DNA of 64,000 nt from Diplonema papillatum (GCA_030068145.1 JAPJBO010000089.1:248001-312000); one strand, 5' to 3'; shown: positions 17,821-36,400, numbered from the stretch's first letter. Notes: generated by a model from the sequence alone, not told the origin. Program-made: numbers and translations.

Positions 17821-19477
17821 CGTTCAATTTTGAATCCAAATTTAAGTAGAATTGGTAGTCAACGTCCAATTTCCGATCTCAAATTTAAGTAGAATTGGTA
17901 GTCAACGTTCGATTTTGAATCCAAATTTAATTAGAATTGGTGGTCAACGTTCAATTTTGAATCCAAATTTAATTAGAATTGGTAGTCAACGTTCGATTTT
18001 GAATCCAAATTTAATTAGAATTGGTAGTCAACGTCCAATTTCCGATCTCAAATTTAATTAGAATTGGTAGTCAACGTCCAATTTCTGATCCCAAATTTAA
18101 TTAGAATTGGTAGTCAACGTTCGATTTTGAATCCAAATTTAATTAGAATTGGTAGTCAACGTTCAATTTTGAATCCAAATTTAATTAGAATTGGTAGTCA
18201 ACGTTCGATTTTGAATGCAAATTTAATAAGAATTGGTAGTCAACGTCCAATTTCCGATCTCAAATTTAATTAGAATTGGTAGTCAACGTTCGATTTTGAA
18301 TCCAAATTTAATTAGAATTGGTAGTCAACGTTCAATTTTGAATCCAAATTTAATTAGAATTGGTAGTCAACGTTCAATTTTGAATCCAAATTTAATTAGA
18401 ATTGGTAGTCAACGTTCAATTTTGAATCCAAATTTCATTAGAATTGGTAGTCAACGTCCAATTTCCGATCTCAAATTTAATTAGAATTGGTAGTCAACGT
18501 CAAATTTCCGATCCAAATTTAATTAGAATTGGTAGTCAACGTCCAATTTCGGATCCCAAATTTAATTAGAATTGGTAGTCAACGTCCAATTTCCGATCTC
18601 AAATTTAATTAGAATTGGTAGTCAACGTTCGATTTTGAATCCAAATTTAATTAGAATTGGTAGTCAACGTCCAATTTCGGATCCCAAATTTAATTAGAAT
18701 TGGTAGTCAACGTTCAATTTTGAATCCAAATTTAATTAGAATTGGTAGTCAACGTTCGATTTTGAATCCAAATTTAATTAGAATTGGTAGTCAACGTCCA
18801 ATTTCCGATCTCAAATTCAATTAGAATTGGTAGTCAACGTTCGATTTTGAATCCAAATTTAATTAGAATTGGTAGTCAACGTCCAATTTCCGATCTCAAA
18901 TTTAATTAGAATTGGTAGTCAACGTTCGATTTTGAATCCAAATTTAATTAGAATTGGTAGTAAACGTCCAATTTCGGATCCCAAATTTAATTAGAATTGG
19001 TAGTCAACGTTCGATTTTGAATCCAAATTTAATTAGAATTGGTAGTCAACGTCCAATTTCCGATCCCAAATTTAATTAGAATTGGTAGTCAACGTCCAAT
19101 TTCCGATCTCAAATTCAATTAGAATTGGTAGTCAACGTTCAATTTTGAATCCAAATTTAATTAGAATTGGTAGTCAACGTTCAATTTTGAATCCAAATTT
19201 AATTAGAATTGGTAGTCAACGTCCAATTTCCGATCTCAAATTTAATTAGAATTGGTAGTCAACGTTCGATTTTGAATCCAAATTTAATTAGAATTGGTAG
19301 TAAACGTCCAATTTCGGATCCCAAATTTAATTAGAATTGGTAGTCAACGTTCGATTTTGAATCCAAATTTAATTAGAATTGGTAGTCAACGTCCAATTTC
19401 CGATCCCAAATTTAATTAGAATTGGTAGTCAACGTTCAATTTCCGATCCCAAATTTAATTAGACTTGGTAGTCAACG
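17801..19477 (+). repeat. Minisatellite of 42/43-bp units, about 40 copies
   Basis: Every unit starts AATTGGTAGTCAACG and ends AAATTTAATTAG. The middle takes three main forms: TTCAATTTTGAATCC, TTCGATTTTGAATCC (42-bp units) and TCCAATTTCCGATCTC or its GATCCC variant (43-bp units). The forms are interspersed in longer blocks, suggesting higher-order duplication. Runs of 42-bp units keep a frame of 14 codons open, and 43-bp units break it. The array begins inside the piggyBac fragment and ends abruptly in a C-rich region at 19478. Confidence 0.95.
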
Positions 19478-27324
<7,847 letters not shown>

Positions 27325-27560
27325 TTGAAGTATGGCTAAAGATAAAGTTGTGTCACCTGAGGCGGTAATCTCAGGGCCGCCCACGTGATAAGCCGCTAAG
27401 CATTGAGTTCTTTTAAGTACATGAACCACATGGATTAGCATGCACCCGCTAAGCAGTGTGAACTTGAAATGCAGGTACCACAGGGGTAAGCTTGCATTGC
27501 AGCCGGCAGCCGCTAAGCAGCGGCTGCCGGCTTATCCCGTGACACATTTTATAGAAAGAG
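27325..27560 (+). repeat. Dispersed repeat (copy at 33760-33920)
   Basis: Shares GTTGAAGTATGGCT, a TCTCAGGGC block, the CTTTTAAGTACATGAACCAC segment, and an ending TATCCCGTGACAC with 33760-33920. The middle block is the unit tandemly repeated at 44618-44880. AAGCAGCGGCTGCCGGC and its inverse (GCCGGCAGCCGCT) form a 13-bp hairpin here. Confidence 0.65.
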
Positions 27561-27732
27561 TAGCGTTGGCACTCATACAGGTTCGTTCCCTCGTAGCTCG
27601 CCGCCCAGGAGGCAAACCTGAAACTGGGTATGCTACCGTTTCAGTTTTGGATTTTGGGAGCATTGCCTCATGTGAATTCTGAGACCTATTTCTCCCACGA
27701 ATGGTGAACGCTTTGGAGAGCGCTGTTCCGCA

Positions 27733-27918
27733 GTGGATATGTTTCCCGACTTGCGGATCGTGCTCGGTCATTTGGAGTTTTCGCTGACCGCACTACCCTG
27801 AGCCCAAATCCTGGACGTGGTTTCAGGTGGCAAATTTGCAAATGATCATGATCAGAAGGTCCTACTTGGGTGGTTCAGTTTCCTCACACATTGCATGTGG
27901 CTAAAAATAAGAGCTCGT
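27733..27918 (+). repeat. 180-bp repeat, inverted partner at 35065-35240
   Basis: Nearly identical to the reverse complement of 35065-35240, from GACTTGCGGATCGTGCTCGG to AATAAGAGCTCGTCACTCGC. Diverged members lie at 8250-8350, 25375-25440 and 27190-27300. The high identity of this one pair against the diverged rest suggests recent movement or gene conversion. Confidence 0.8.
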
Positions 27919-28169
27919 CACTCGCACAACCGCGGCGGATACGAAACTAATGATGATGATGATGGGAAGAGAGAGTTGTTTTCGTTGAACGCAGTGCCTG
28001 ATCGTTTTTACGTAAAGCTGGATTCAGGACGCAATTGAAAACGCCACGGTTTGCGGCGACGAGCTTCTCATTTCCTCCATCATTTCATGTTTGGTACAAA
28101 AGAAAAAGGGAGCGGGTATTGAGATACGGGAGGGCAGAGAAGAAGAAGAAGAAGAAAAAAGAAAAAAGG

Positions 28170-28520
28170 TCCAGGAACAGGGCTTACGCTCCGTTTTCGG
28201 TCTCAGAGAAAATAGTGTGGTCCACATGTGGACGCTCAAGGTCAGAGGGGAAAAATACCTTTCCCCCTATGTGCGGCGGGCAAAAAAGAATGGTGTTCCT
28301 ACTAACTTGGCGACACGTGTATGTGCGGCCTTGGCGTCTTGTGGGCCTAGACACACCCTGCATGTAGACCAACCTGAGGCAAGCACATGTGGAGGAAAAA
28401 ATAAATCAAAATCCACATGTGGTACCTGTGGATCCACACGTGGGGGAAAGAAAATCCAAAAAAATTAACGTGTGGAAATCCACACGTTCCACACGTGGAG
28501 CGTAAGCCTGTCCAGGAACG
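28170..28520. mobile_element. Candidate MITE with clustered CCACATGTGG/CCACACGTGG palindromes
   Basis: GGCTTACGCTCC at 28184 is inverted at 28495-28507 (GGAGCGTAAGCC). Between them lie several copies of a 10-bp palindrome, CCACATGTGG or CCACACGTGG, at 28222, 28420, 28434, 28470-28482 and 28490, mostly near the two ends. The terminal inversion plus repeated subterminal palindromes fits a non-autonomous transposon. Direct duplication of the target is not evident. Confidence 0.45.
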
Positions 28521-28539
28521 TGACGATCAACCACAGCTT

Positions 28540-28645
28540 GCAAAGCTTGAGTCGGGGGCAGCACAGTGCCACAACCCGTCCGCTCTGCCCTGTGGCTGAC
28601 CGTCTCGACGAGCTTGTGTTCAGCGAGCGCCAAGCCCCAAGGTGC
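28540..28645 (+). repeat. Dispersed repeat with GCAAAGCTTGAGTC start
   Basis: Other copies lie at 45156-45262 (same strand), 63312-63425 (opposite strand) and partly at 9660-9700. They share AAGCTTGAGTC, GTGCCACA, a GCTCTGCC block, and the end CTTGTGTTCAGCG. The compact length of about 105 bp suggests a short interspersed element, but no RNA polymerase III boxes were clearly recognised. The stretch 28646-29170 beyond it holds no gene. Confidence 0.6.
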
Positions 28646-29287
28646 GCCGAAGGCGGAGGACAGAGAAGAATTCCATTTCTTGAACGGCTTCGTGGTTTCT
28701 TCTGAACGACAACAAGTGTCAGGCGAGCCCACCCGGAGGTGGTTTGATACCTTGGGGCGGGTTTTCTCCACCGGAAGAAGTTGATCGGGGCTAGGCGCCT
28801 CGTAGGGCAAACGTTCGATTGAGACTGGGGTACTTCATGAGTCTCCCTTTTTTTTGTGCTACCAGGATCTTGGGTTTGGACTCTTGGGGGGGGGAGGGGG
28901 GGGCACCCAACAAAAATAAAGACCTGGTTTCAGTGAGGTTTTGATTGCGTTAGTTGGCATTGACTCTTTTGTTGAAGAAGTGAATACTGGTTCCACCATA
29001 TATGATTCAAGTGTGCGCAGACCATAGCCGCGGGAGACGAGAGGAGAGGGGGTAAAATATGCAGCGAAAGCTCAAAGAGAGAGGCGAGTTTAAGTGCAGG
29101 GAGGTCCCGTTAGACCTTAGTCCTCGGTACGACAGGGCAATTAACGCAAAATCGATCGAGGGGAGCAAAAAAGTCGGGAACAAGGAAGAGGGATCCAATT
29201 CGGAACCCTAAGTTTCCGAATTGTTCCCTTCCAACCTTGCATCCGAAGCGAGTGGACTTCGAACACTCAGGCCTTGTCATCCAATAC

Positions 29288-29533
<246 letters not shown>

Positions 29534-29879
29534 CTTCTTACCTCGGGCTTATTTCGGACCGGCCGCGTTGCTGCCCTCAAACCTCGCACTCGTGTGCTTG
29601 CTAACAAGAAAGATAAACGGCAAACCAAGCTAGACCACTAAACTGCACTACTTGTGCCACGAAAGATACAAATCCCGATACCATGCCGCATAAAGAACAT
29701 GAGTCTGCAAAATAAACCGCCCGAACAGTACAGTTTTTCGGGAGGGGAGTTGCTGTGTGCTCCTGCGGTCTTTGTGTTTTTTCGTACTTGACCAACAGGT
29801 TCACCCCCCCGCACGCCAAGTCCGCCCTTCGGTATAAGTTCGTCCAGAACTTCACTCACTTCGTTCACGAAGTTCTTGA

Positions 29880-29882
<3 letters not shown>

Positions 29883-29964
<82 letters not shown>
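29883..29964 (+). repeat. (CT)n microsatellite, 82 bp
   Basis: Uninterrupted CT run 350 bp right of the longer one. Confidence 0.97.
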
Positions 29965-29966
<2 letters not shown>

Positions 29967-30320
29967 GTCCTCAATCGACCCTCCCAGACGCACCGAAGGT
30001 GCTCAAACAAATTTGCTAGAAAGGACCACCTCAGGGGAATTGAGCTCAGTTTCCAGTCCCACCACTTCTACCCCCGAACTGCTCCAGAGGGCGTAAATTA
30101 TTTCGAAAGCGTAAAACCCGGTCAACTCGAGTCTTTATCGTAAAAGAGAGCGGCAGTGCCGTTGTTTTAGACTGTTTCGAGTTTTACCAAGGCTTACGTA
30201 ACCCTTCCGTTTGACGCCGCGGACTCTAAATACTACATCTCCTTCTGCTGACTTTTACATGTGCAGCGCTACCGATTGCTAGGGAATCCACCTCGACCCC
30301 GCGGTTTTAAGGCCACGGGG

Positions 30321-30524
30321 TTGAATCGAGTTGGATTCTTCGGACATGTATTAGCAATGGAGTTACCATTGTTATCCAACTGGGCCCAAAAGGCACCTTC
30401 CCCGCGTAGATTGCCACCGATTTAATGAGCCGTCTGCAGACCCACTGTTAATCCATTTACTCTGAGACTTGCATGGCTTAATCCTTGAAACAAGCATATG
30501 ACTACTGGCAGGATCAACCAGGTT
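30321..30524 (-). rRNA. 18S rRNA gene, 5' fragment
   Basis: Read on the minus strand from 30524, the sequence begins AACCTGGTTGATCCTGCCAG and continues with TAGTCATATGCTTG, TTAAGCCATGCA, GGCTCATTAAATC, GTTGGATAAC and GCTAATACATG. These are universal 5' landmarks of eukaryotic small-subunit rRNA, in order and roughly at normal spacing. After about 200 bases (below 30321) similarity to typical 18S sequence stops being recognisable: no TTTATTAGATAC-like stretch follows, although divergent rRNA down to about 30170 cannot be excluded. Upstream (30525 on) is not obviously a spacer or promoter. It is a truncated rDNA piece, not a working rRNA gene. Confidence 0.85.
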
Positions 30525-31098
30525 TCTTGTCACTCAAACCAGACTGGACCGAGGAAAATCTGACGAATCAAAGATTCCCCGATACCAGAGATTGTATCGT
30601 GTCAAGCCGCTCGTGGCTTTCTATAATGGCGTACCACCAGCAGCAACCCACCTCACTACAACGTACGCAGCCCTGTTGTTCTACTGGTGGGTGGAGCACG
30701 GAGCACTGCAGTACACGGCAAGAAACCCTCCTCATCCTCATGTACTGCAGTCGTAACTCTACTAGAAGGATGCTACTCATGTGGTCAACTTTAGATCCCT
30801 CTCCAATGTCAGCATGTGCCAGACTTCAAGTCACCACCACGGTGTTTTGAAGATTTCTTTGGTAGGTTTGATTTGATGTTTCCGACGATCTCGTGCGGAC
30901 GTGCGGACGGGTATCCTTTCGAACTTTCTTTTGTTTTGCTCAAAAAGCTTGTTTTCGAGGTGGGACAACCTCTAAAAGTTCGTTTTCGAAGTGGGACAAC
31001 CTCTAAAACCTTGTTTTCGAGGTGGGACAACCCTTTCTGGGGTGCCCTTTCTTTTGTTTTTGGCTGGACTTTGCTCTCGGTGTGAGGTAAGGAGGCTG

Positions 31099-32055
31099 CT
31101 AGAAGACAGCGACGGAAGACGGGTAGATTACCTGGTTGTAGGTGGTTGGGGATGGCTTCATCGGGAGTACGGGACAGTGGCCGTAGGAAAACTGCTGCGC
31201 CGGTGGCGTGGCGCTGGCAGGGGGAAGACAAGGTACAACCAGTGGCGCGGGGGCAGGGTGGCTGTGAATCTCGGCTCCCGGCTCATCCAGGCCCGTGTAG
31301 TAAGGCCGGTGATAGTAGCTGCTGGGTGGCAGCGGTGTGCTGACACGGTGCGTTTCGAAGGGTTGTGCGGGAGGGATGCTCATTTGGGGCTGCTGGATCC
31401 ATTGCTGCATGGGTGCAACTATTCCGAAGCACTCTTCCGCCGGCGGCGTCGTCGGGATCGAGGAGGAGGAAGACTGCTCTCCGTCAATCTGCGGCGGAAC
31501 TGGGACGTCCCTCTCAGGCAGCTCCAAGTCGGTCTGCGGGGGGACCGGGATCTCTCTCTCCTTCTCGGACGAAACCGTGGACGTGGACTTTGGGGTCGCG
31601 CTCCCGTTTTGGAAAGGCTCGTCTTCGGGTCGGAAGAGGACGGCTTCAAACCCCCTTTCGCCTTCTCTCCTGGGGGCTTTGCTGGCTGGGACGAAGTGGA
31701 TGATGATGCGGAGGCATTCTGCAAGCGACTCGGAGAGGCAGCAGGCGTGCAGGAATTCAAGCGTTTGCGCGATCAAATGAACGAGGGCCTGGACATCGTC
31801 GACGCACCGCTTGTGCATGTTTACGTGCCGGCTGAGGAGCGAGCTCAAGTGCACGATCTCCGGCTTCTTGCTGTGCTTTTGGTGGCTGCGCCAGCGCTGG
31901 CGGAACTTCGTGCAGAGCACAGACGGGATCAACTGCCTCACCTTCGTCAAGTCCTCGTCCAGGTGCAGCAACGAGCACGACGCCTCGCACTCGCTCTTTG
32001 AAATCGCGTTGAGGCAGAAAGTCTTCTCCGGAACGTCGGTGGCGGCGGAGCCCAT
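31099..32055 (-). CDS. Unknown Pro-rich protein with CCCH-like N-terminus
   Basis: 318 residues from the first in-frame ATG (32055) to TAG at 31099, uninterrupted. Residues about 12-30 read FCLNAISKSECEASCSLLH, a C-x8-C-x3-C-x3-H pattern that resembles but does not exactly match CCCH zinc fingers (usual middle spacing 4-6). Residues 30-130 look like a helical domain with HVNMHKRCVDDVQALVHLIA and SLAECLRIIIHFV. From about 135 on it is low complexity and Pro/Ser/Gln-rich (PVPPQTDLELPERDVPVPPQ, then PSSYYHRPYY), as in RNA-binding or scaffold proteins. The upstream region is a T-rich tract on the plus strand. It is the best candidate for an intact, non-transposon host gene here. I do not recognise the family. 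Confidence 0.6.
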   Translation of the reverse strand: MGSAATDVPEKTFCLNAISKSECEASCSLLHLDEDLTKVRQLIPSVLCTKFRQRWRSHQKHSKKPEIVHLSSLLSRHVNMHKRCVDDVQALVHLIAQTLEFLHACCLSESLAECLRIIIHFVPASKAPRREGERGFEAVLFRPEDEPFQNGSATPKSTSTVSSEKEREIPVPPQTDLELPERDVPVPPQIDGEQSSSSSIPTTPPAEECFGIVAPMQQWIQQPQMSIPPAQPFETHRVSTPLPPSSYYHRPYYTGLDEPGAEIHSHPAPAPLVVPCLPPASATPPAQQFSYGHCPVLPMKPSPTTYNQVIYPSSVAVF

Positions 32056-32515
32056 TTTTGCTGCAACTTTTCCTGTGGGGGTTTCTCGTTTTTTTTTTTT
32101 TTTTTTTCTTTTTCTCTCTTTCCTTCGCAATTGTCTTTTCTTCCTTTTTTTTATTCTTGAAGTCTTCTTTTTTACTTTTTCCTGGTGGTTCTGTTTGTAC
32201 CGGACGGAACAGCGTGTTTTTTTCTTTTTAGAGTTATAGTTCGCTTAGTCTCCGGGTGACCTTCGTCGAATGAGTTCTTTTAAAGCTATTACGTACTGGG
32301 TGGGTTTGGGGGGGCATGCATGGCTTCTTTCGTGTACACTTTACTTGCTTGCTTCAAGTCAGGTTCGAAACTTTGTGACCGACACCAGGTTAGGTGTGTG
32401 TTCTTGGGCTCCCCACTACATTACAAGTTGAGCATTGAATTCTGTAAAGTGCAAGTGCCATCAAGGCAGGCGAGCACTATCAAGTTGAGCAGGAGTTGCC
32501 CTGTTTTTGAAGGAG

Positions 32516-32590
32516 TTGAATCGAGTTGGATTATTCGGACATGTGTTAGCAATGGAGTTACCTTTGTTATCCAACTGGGCCCAAAAGGCC
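32516..32590 (-). rRNA. Second 18S rRNA fragment, 75 bp
   Basis: Repeats 30321-30394 with only a few differences. Both contain GAATCGAGTTGGATT, GGACATGTRTTAGCAATGG, TTGTTATCCAACTGGGCCC and AAAAGGC. It is an isolated internal slice of the 18S gene on the same strand 2.2 kb away. Sequence either side is unrelated to rRNA. Confidence 0.8.
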
Positions 32591-32762
32591 ACCCGGGCGG
32601 GCCAACGGGCGCAGGACCAGCGGCCCGGGAGGTAGCTCATCTCAGTGTTAAGCATTTGCTACATACACCGCACCACACTCGATAGCCGGACTGGTCGTTG
32701 TTCAGGGAAGTGAGATCGCTCTCATGCCGGATGATCGCTTTCTAACTCGCATTCGACGGATA

Positions 32763-32927
32763 AGTTGACGAGACCTCTTGAGTTTGTGCTAACCACGATT
32801 TGGGGAGTCGGGAGAACCTAACACAGCCAAAAGCAGGACCGACCCCCCTCCTCGTGAGAAAAAGCGAAGAATAAAAACATCTTCTTTTTTCCATCTGTCC
32901 TTGTCAAGAGGTGCGACTATTCTTTGC
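32763..32927 (-). repeat. Isolated A/B repeat of the retroelement, inverted
   Basis: Reverse complement of the A plus B blocks at 3231-3422 with scattered differences, from CCTCTTGAGTTTGTGCT to the CTTGTCAAGAGGTGCGACTA end. No ORFs adjoin it. It may be what remains after recombination between the split repeats. Confidence 0.75.
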
Positions 32928-33419
32928 GGCTGCTGCGCATGACAGGAAATCAAAATGAGCCAATGGATTTCTGTCCAGCGGGTCTGTCGTTTGACTTCGC
33001 TTCGCCCTTCAAAGCCCCCCCAGGCATGAAGCTTCGGGTTTCCCCGCTGACAGTTTCCCTTGATTCGTGCTGGAGTAGACAGAATGATAAGAACAAGGTA
33101 TTAAAAGAGCTCGGCCGGCTGCCACCACGGGTCAGTTCTGCTAGCTTGTCCAAGATATGTTGTGGTCTCGTGCCTTACTGAAGTTTTGATAAAGGTTGCT
33201 GAATGACAGGTCTTGACTCCGGAGCACGATAGCGTCAATCCTACGTCGACTCTGTGCGTCACGTCCGGCTTCTAGGCCCTTAGTTGTGTTCGAAACTCAA
33301 CCGATCTCAGCTGAGACTTAACGAGGCAGCACCCGGTGGCCGTGGTGGCATCTACTGGTGGCTGTTTTCGGAAAACGTTTTCTCCCGAAAGCTGCACGTG
33401 TTGCGACGGACCACAGAGG

Positions 33420-33775
33420 CGAAAGGCAGAACAGGAAAGGCAAGCGCGGTCGGTACGAGAAGCGGCAATCGCGGATAAGGCAACGAGTACAGAGCAGTCC
33501 ACGCGCAGACGAGCAGTCAAGCGGCCCGCGTCGCACAAACCGAAGAAGCCCGTGAGGCAGGGAGCGGAGACGAGGTGATGCAAGACGAAGGGGAAGTGCG
33601 AAGCGACCAGCCCGGACGGACCAACAAGACGCAAGACCAGGCGACCAAGAGAAGGAAGGGGACGCGACCCAGAGACCCGGCGCACTCAAAGATCGACTAC
33701 GCACGTGTTGCGCAAGAAAATGAGAGTTCGTCGACGAAAACCACGATTTCGGCAAGAACGTTGAAGTATGGCTGA
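33420..33775 (+). CDS. Possible coding fragment, highly charged
   Basis: The plus strand codes for polar, disordered-type sequence: in one frame SVREAAIADKATSTEQSTRR; in another, TNKTQDQATKRRKGTRPRD ending in a stop at 33775. The two frames swap near 33480-33580, as a frameshifted pseudogene would. No ATG, domain or splice structure can be fixed. The stop lies in the dispersed repeat that starts at about 33760. It could be an exon or a Gag-like remnant, or chance. Confidence 0.2.
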
Positions 33776-33920
33776 AGATACAGTGGTGTCCTGAGGGGGA
33801 TCTCAGGGCCCACGTGATGAAGCTGTTAAGCATTGGGAACTTTTAAGTACACGAACCACACGGATCAGCATGCACTGCAGTTAAGCAGCGGCTGCCGGCT
33901 TATCCCGTGACACCTTTTAT
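33760..33920 (+). repeat. Dispersed repeat (copy of 27325-27560)
   Basis: Shares GTTGAAGTATGGCT, the TCTCAGGGC block, GGGAACTTTTAAGTACACGA, AAGCAGCGGCTGCCGGC and the end TATCCCGTGACACCTTTTAT. It lacks the extra hairpin copy present at 27500. The next 1.1 kb (33921-35060) shows no gene. Confidence 0.65.
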
Positions 33921-35064
33921 ATGTAGTTGGTTATCATGAATAGACTACTTTGTAAGAACCTTTGTCAATTCGCGCTGTCGAGCCGTATCCTGCGTGTCAT
34001 CTGCACGGTGTGGCCGACTGAAACGCGGTTTCCTGATTGTTCCAGGGAAACCCGCCTGGTCGCCGGGCACAATTCAATGGGCGGCTGTGAACACCTCAGT
34101 GTTGTGTCAGCTCTTGCCAGATGTCAGTCCGCGGTGTGCGTGGTCTTAGTGATAATTGGTGTGACCCGGCGGCCTTGCTTGGGTGTACATGGAGTGTATT
34201 CGGGAAGTACTTCGGAAGTTCACGGGAAGCACTTCAAAAAATGTTTCTGACCTGCGGGTCAAGAAAAAAGACGTCGCAAACCACAGGAAAGGGAAAAAGA
34301 GGTGTGTATGGATGGTTACCTGTTTGTGGCAGGATAATAAAACCTTCCGGAAAAAGTCTTCGTGTTTTTCCTCTCGACAAAAAAAAACGCCAGGAAATCG
34401 CCCTTGGTGTGAAATTGAAGTACTTGGGAACTTCTTAGTAAGTTCGTGGGAGAATTAAGTTTTCTACTGTGGACCACACCACTTAATTACGGCGGAGGCC
34501 GCGTTCGCATCGAAGTTAGCTGCACGGCCGACAACCAAACGGTGTAAAGGAGGAACTATCGATGCGCAGCCGAAGAAGCTGATCGGGCAGACGAAGGAAA
34601 GAGAAGAAGCACGGCGCGAGGAATAAAAGGAGTTGAACTCCCTCCAGACTGAAGAGGCCAGCGGGGTGGGAGCTGCGCTCCCACCCCGATGGGTAGTGCG
34701 TCTGAGGACAAATCCTGCCGTTCAGCGTCGCACGGCGCGCCTTTGGTACGGTAAGCACCTTTTCGCCGGCCAGAAAGGAGCAGCAGCACAATGATGGAAC
34801 CCTTTTTAGCGTTTATTGTGGTTTAGAGGTTCGGTATTTTAGGGTCTTTTTTGTACGTGCCGTACCTTTTTAGCTGCAACAAGTATGCCCTCGAAGGAGG
34901 TAGGTACTGGTTCTCGCAAAAATGGACCAGGCTGCATTTCTATAACCTGAGTGCAACTAACTGCAGACAGACCTCACTTGCTCACTCTGACTGTTCAGTC
35001 TGACTCGGTCCTGAGATTCAGGGACGACACTCGCTAGGGACGACACCCGCTAGGGACGGTTGTG

Positions 35065-35240
35065 CGAGTGACGAGCTCTTATTTTTAGCCACATGCAATG
35101 TGTGAGGAAACTGAACCACCCAAGGAGGACCTTCTGATCATGATCATTTGCAAATTTGCCACCTGAAACCACGTCCAGGATTTGGGCTCAGGGTAGTGCG
35201 GTCAGCGAAAACTCCAAATGACCGAGCACGATCCGCAAGT
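35065..35240 (-). repeat. 180-bp repeat, inverted partner of 27733-27918
   Basis: Near-identical reverse complement of 27733-27918. Immediately right (35255-35365) is a member of the 3010-3228 family, followed by a G-run at 35383-35408. Confidence 0.8.
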
Positions 35241-35540
35241 TGATTTAAACGTAATTCTATCTTGGTTTCGTGTGGGCTTCAGCACATTCTCCGCTTGAGA
35301 TCTTTTGTTGCAATGGCGGCCTCCTCGAGTATTTCCCGCACGCGGGGTGCTTGCGCAGAAAAAAGAACAGATAACAGCCAGGGGGGGGGGGGTCCTGAGG
35401 GGGGGGTGGTGCGCGCTACAATTCTTCCTCCTCCGCTTGCTCTTTCTTCGGCGCGAGCGTCGCCGGGCCTGCCGGGTTGTAGCCCCGGAAGCCGGCGGCA
35501 GCATCACAGACCTGCTATTGGCTCGCTCGTCCGCGCGCAT

Positions 35541-35547
35541 ATATAAG
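35541..35547 (+). promoter_or_regulatory. TATA-like box, tentative
   Basis: TATATAA lies in a GC-rich setting (GCGCGCATATATAAGTCGCG), about 165 bases before an ATG in AGCGGCCATGC at 35707. A second AT patch, CTATTTAAGG, is at 35635. This fits a promoter, but the downstream frame is the 168-bp tandem repeat and may not be a gene. Confidence 0.2.
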
Positions 35548-35772
35548 TCGCGCGCAGTCCCCTTAAGAAGTAGAGCGCGTCTCGGGTAAGCAGCAAGCCG
35601 CCGATGCCAAAAGACACCCCCACGACACGCCCACCTATTTAAGGGTCGAGATCTCGCTCGTTAACAAAATCAATCTGACAAATCACTCCGCCAACCAGGA
35701 GCGGCCATGCACCACCACACAATTCATCGAGAAAGAGCTCTCAATCTGTCAATCCTTGAGATCGTCCTGACC

Positions 35773-36400
35773 CGCAGCTGCCGGCACTTGTCCTCCGATT
35801 GTGCGCGTCTTCGGCAGCCACGTAGCCATGAAATAAGTCCGTTCGCCACACGGGACCCCCCCTGCGGAAAAACGTTGGCCGCTCTTGATGGAGCGAGCGT
35901 CGCCGGGCCTGCCGGGTTGCAGCCCCGGAATCCGGCCGCCCGCAGCTGCCGGCACTTGTCCTCCGATTGTGCGCGTCTTCGGCAGCCACGTAGCCATGAA
36001 ATAAGTCCGTTCGCCACACGGGACCCCCCCTGCGGAAAAACGTTGGCCGCTCTTGATGGAGCGAGCGTCGCCGGGCCTGCCGGGTTGCAGCCCCGGAATC
36101 CGGCCGCCCGCAGCTGCCGGCACTTGTCCTCCGATTGTGCGCGTCTTCGGCAGCCACGTAGCCATGAAATAAGTCCGTTCGCCACACGGGACCCCCCCTG
36201 CGGAAAAACGTTGGCCGCTCTTGATGGAGCGAGCGTCGCCGGGCCTGCCGGGTTGCAGCCCCGGAATCCGGCCGCCCGCAGCTGCCGGCACTTGTCCTCC
36301 GATTGCGCGCGTCTTCGGCAGCTGCATGCCGAGGGGGCGCAGCCACGTGGCCATGAAATAAGTCTGATTCGTCACACGGGACCCCCCCAGGGGTGGCCCT
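35773..36400. repeat. 168-bp tandem repeat, three full units plus a variant fourth
   Basis: Units start CGCAGCTGCCGGCACTTGTC at 35773, 35941, 36109 and 36277. The first three are practically identical. The fourth has an insertion (CTGCATGCCGAGGGGGCG) and then diverges. Because 168 is a multiple of three, frames on both strands stay open. Part of each unit, read on the minus strand, resembles the C-terminal coding segment of the gene at 40421 (EDKCRQLRAAGF versus EDKCRQLLAAGF). The array thus derives from a member of that gene family. A related piece is at 35440-35500. Confidence 0.9.

Noticed and set aside
17852..18484. Three ORFs with IRIGSQRSILNPNL repeats
   Set aside because: They exist only because the 42-bp unit is a multiple of three and end wherever a 43-bp unit occurs.
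17801..19477. Regular repeats considered as a CRISPR array
   Set aside because: No spacers of unrelated sequence, no cas genes and a eukaryotic context; it is a minisatellite.
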